In this document: piece after piece, positions 4,961 through 6,265 of the stretch
How positions within the stretch are numbered: position 1 is the first letter of the stretch
Layout of the letters: every line of letters begins with the position of its first letter
Source: an uncultured Prevotellaceae bacterium
GTDB taxonomy: Bacteria > Bacteroidota > Bacteroidia > Bacteroidales > Bacteroidaceae
DNA: 6,265 bases
Assembly: GCA_900543815.1 (NCBI GenBank)
Contig: UQST01000067.1
Coordinates: forward strand, 1 to 6,265
Direction of reading: 5' to 3'
Program-made: the position numbers and the translations under genes
Notes under the pieces: model-generated
Database searches by the model: none
Told to the model about the DNA's origin: nothing
The model's input: the letters and a program-made list of their open reading frames with translations, nothing else

Positions 4961-5740
4961 CTACAGCTTGCGGTCGTATTGGTTTTCTGCATAGCCGCTT
5001 CCGTTGTAGAGGCTGGCAAAGGTGGCCCACTTCTTGGCCCGAAGTGACGCAAGCATCCCGTTCGTCTTGCTGATGAAGCGGCACGTGGCAAGCAACTGAC
5101 GGCGCTCACTCTCGCACATGGCAGCCACAAAATCGCCCACAGTGCGGAATCCACACGTGGCGAAATGAAATCCCATGACCTGAAACATACCCCAACTGGC
5201 AGATGCATTGGCTGCAGAAGGATGTATCTTACGGGCCTTCTCAAGGCGGGAATATTCGCCCAACCCTCCCTGATAATGGCTCTTGGTCCACTTGGGGTAC
5301 AGGATATCGGGATTGGCAGAAGCCAGTTTCTCAGGGCGAAGACCGCGTTGCCTGAGTTGTTTCCAGAACACATGCCCTTCAAACAAGATGGCAGGTTTGC
5401 CTGGAGCAAAGAAACCTCCCCGTCCACCGGTCTCCACTTTCTGCACCGCCTTCAGGGCAGCCGCCTCGCAGTCAAGCAGTCTGGCAGCCAGCACGAAATC
5501 CTCTTCGGTGAGCTTCTCCTGTGCAGGACGGTCAGCAAAGAGTACAGCCTCCCAAGTGGAATAGCCAGCTATCCCATCGACCGACAATCCATGCTTATGC
5601 TGAAAATCCTTCACTGCCGCCAGAGTGCCAGGACCGAAAGCACCATCAGCCGTGAGATTATAGCCCAGGCGAGAGAGCTCTGTCTGCATCACCTTGACTG
5701 CTTCATCGCGCATTCCCTGCTTGATTGTCTTCATAGGCAT
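4961..5740 (-). CDS. Endolysin-like N-acetylmuramidase (PG_binding_1 + DUF3380-type muramidase)
   Basis: 259 aa, predicted to cleave the glycan strand of peptidoglycan. Residues about 5-66 are a PG_binding_1 wall-binding domain (AVKVMQTELSRLGY; DGAFGPGTLAAVKDFQ; GLSVDGIAGYSTW). Residues about 77-259 are the N-acetylmuramidase domain (Pfam DUF3380/Muramidase): KVETGGRGGF at 101-110, in which Glu103 is the likely catalytic acid, ILFEGHVFWKQL, SASWGMFQVMGFHFATCGF at 180-198, and YNGSGYAENQYDRKL at the end. There is no signal peptide, as in phage endolysins that need a holin or lysis; no holin is recognised here. An upstream ATG at 5782 is rejected because it lies in the promoter element; ATG 5740 or 5734 follows AAGGAG. 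The gene stops at TAG inside the family's usual C-terminal KLxxAY motif. Reading through gives TAYLSFLAK and then TGA (4931-4933). It lies upstream of the DUF2589 operon on the same strand. Confidence 0.85.
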   Translation of the reverse strand: MPMKTIKQGMRDEAVKVMQTELSRLGYNLTADGAFGPGTLAAVKDFQHKHGLSVDGIAGYSTWEAVLFADRPAQEKLTEEDFVLAARLLDCEAAALKAVQKVETGGRGGFFAPGKPAILFEGHVFWKQLRQRGLRPEKLASANPDILYPKWTKSHYQGGLGEYSRLEKARKIHPSAANASASWGMFQVMGFHFATCGFRTVGDFVAAMCESERRQLLATCRFISKTNGMLASLRAKKWATFASLYNGSGYAENQYDRKL

Positions 5741-5744
5741 TATT

Positions 5745-5750
5745 CTCCTT
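5745..5750 (-). promoter_or_regulatory. Shine-Dalgarno AAGGAG of the muramidase gene
   Basis: The minus strand reads AAGGAG, then AATA, ATG (5740), CCT, ATG (5734). It lies 4 nt from the first ATG and 10 nt from the second, so either could be used. A perfect Shine-Dalgarno is unusual beside the DUF2589 genes, which have none. It rules out the in-frame ATG at 5782. Confidence 0.7.
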
Positions 5751-5779
5751 ATTATTATTAAATGATGTACCGAACCCAG

Positions 5780-5787
5780 CAAATGTA
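5780..5787 (-). promoter_or_regulatory. Bacteroidota -7 promoter element TACATTTG
   Basis: TACATTTG on the minus strand matches the TAnnTTTG -7 consensus of the main sigma factor in Bacteroidota exactly. Transcription would begin near 5773, leaving a 5' leader of about 33 nt before the ATG at 5740. I see no good TTTG-type -33 element at the usual distance. It may drive the muramidase alone or, by read-through, the DUF2589 genes too. Confidence 0.5.
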
Positions 5788-5842
5788 TGATGTGCTCTGT
5801 ACCACTGTGTTATTGGTATTACACTCGAGTATCTAACTTCCT

Positions 5843-5890
5843 ATATATCAGTGCAACTATTGGCCTCTCAAAGACCTCTCACTGATGTAT
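5843..5890. promoter_or_regulatory. Operator-like inverted repeat in the divergent intergenic region
   Basis: ATATATCAGTG (5843-5853) and CACTGATGTAT (5880-5890) are inverted copies matching at 10 of 11 positions, 26 nt apart. Between and into the right arm lies a direct repeat CCTCTCA at 5864 and 5875, 11 bp apart. The site is about 55 bp upstream of the muramidase -7 element and about 140 bp before the right-hand reading frame, a plausible place for a shared regulator. It has no T tail on either strand. Confidence 0.35.
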
Positions 5891-5988
5891 TCCGACTTGC
5901 TTCTCGCGAAACATCATTAGTTCTCGTCACCCCAAAGGTAACTATATCTTGGAGCAAAAACCAAATTTTATGCCACTTTTTTACGTTC

Positions 5989-6009
5989 ATATCGGGCAAA
6001 AACCGATAT
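5989..6009. repeat. Inverted repeat ATATCGG-N7-CCGATAT before the right-hand ORF
   Basis: A perfect 7-bp inverted repeat with a 7-nt spacer (GCAAAAA), followed on the + strand by TTTTC. CGGGCAAA at 5993 recurs at 6023, just before the ATG at 6032. It could be an operator or leader hairpin for the partial gene; the T tail is short and no + strand gene lies just upstream, so a terminator role is less likely. Confidence 0.4.
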
Positions 6010-6031
6010 TTTCTGTCTTTCACGGGCAAAT

Positions 6032-6265
6032 ATGGCTAAAATTACACCCGACCTTGCTAAATCGGACAAGCCATTTCAGACACTTTTCTACAGAATGTTC
6101 CCCCAACCACAGAGAAAACTCCACTGGATGAAAGATACAACTCTATCCCACAGAAAAAACACATCAGAAGCGTTCGCAAAGCTATCATTAGAGTCATCTA
6201 AGATGGCGACATCAAAGACCGACACAGGCATCATCTATAACGAAATCATGTATGATCCATATAAA
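6032..6265 (+). CDS. Partial reading frame of unknown function, cut by the window end
   Basis: The frame is open from 5942 (after TAA at 5939) to the window end with no stop, and the first ATG in it is at 6032, giving 78 codons here. I do not recognise the family. The visible N-terminus starts MAKITPDLAKSDKPF, contains FYRMFPQPQRKLHW at about 19-32, is rich in Lys, Ser and Thr, and reaches GIIYNEIMYDPYK at the cut edge. There is no signal peptide or membrane segment. Other in-frame ATGs at 6095, 6128 and 6203 could be the real start; none has a clear Shine-Dalgarno, and no TAnnTTTG match is seen upstream. It diverges from the muramidase gene. An open stretch of 108 codons is moderate support only, and the rest of the gene is needed to identify it. 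Confidence 0.42.
   Translation, partial: MAKITPDLAKSDKPFQTLFYRMFPQPQRKLHWMKDTTLSHRKNTSEAFAKLSLESSKMATSKTDTGIIYNEIMYDPYK

Noticed and set aside
4906..5427. Second minus-strand frame (173 codons) overlapping the muramidase gene
   Set aside because: Out of frame with the recognised muramidase motifs and without a domain of its own. It does not restore the muramidase C-terminus; the normal frame beyond the TAG does so better.
5165..5761. Plus-strand 198-codon frame opposite the muramidase gene
   Set aside because: The minus strand encodes well-conserved PG_binding_1 and muramidase motifs; this frame has none.
5741..5782. Longer start of the muramidase at the ATG at 5782
   Set aside because: That ATG overlaps the TACATTTG promoter element, so it would be upstream of or at the transcript start; the AAGGAG site points to 5740 or 5734.

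Overview
The window looks like accessory or prophage-like DNA from a member of the Bacteroidota, probably Bacteroidales (Prevotella/Bacteroides-type). The clues are a TAnnTTTG-type promoter element ahead of the muramidase gene, mostly absent Shine-Dalgarno sequences, and protein families common in that group. The assignment is inferred from sequence character, not from a database match.

Layout: (1) 12-611 (+), a Cro/C1-like helix-turn-helix regulator with a C-terminal coiled coil, AT-rich compared with the central genes. (2) 612-1457, about 850 bp without a convincing gene. The + strand is strikingly C-rich and G-poor, and it holds TT(A/C)AAC-type boxes spaced 10-11 bp or multiples, a three-copy 12-bp AACCCC repeat, a long inverted repeat and two hairpins with T-rich tails on the minus strand. 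(3) 1458-4580 (-), three tandem paralogues of the DUF2589 family. In transcription order they are 285 aa, 288 aa and 449 aa, and the last two are 9 bp apart. (4) 4581-4960, a leader with a hairpin and a degenerate minisatellite (88-bp period, built of about 44-bp sub-units). (5) 4961-5740 (-), a two-domain endolysin-like N-acetylmuramidase (PG_binding_1 plus DUF3380-type muramidase) with a clear promoter element and an AAGGAG ribosome binding site. (6) 5741-6031, a divergent intergenic region with inverted repeats. (7) 6032 to the window end (+), the start of an unidentified reading frame cut by the window edge.

The most interesting unit is the muramidase together with three diverged DUF2589 proteins on the same strand. 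The DUF2589 proteins share a core (AQA-type helix, PLLTxxPxP strand block, SSKxDSxxTRDSxxSVE motif, MPxG helix) and each carries an extra C-terminal module of roughly 90 residues. The 449-aa member also has a long charged N-terminus and an Ala/Pro/Lys-rich linker inserted at the variable site of the core. DUF2589 has no established function that I know of. A cell-wall hydrolase beside three paralogous, probably assembling proteins suggests an envelope-associated or phage-derived structure, but that is inference. The muramidase ends at a TAG inside its conserved C-terminal motif, and the frame continues with plausible family sequence to a TGA ten codons on.
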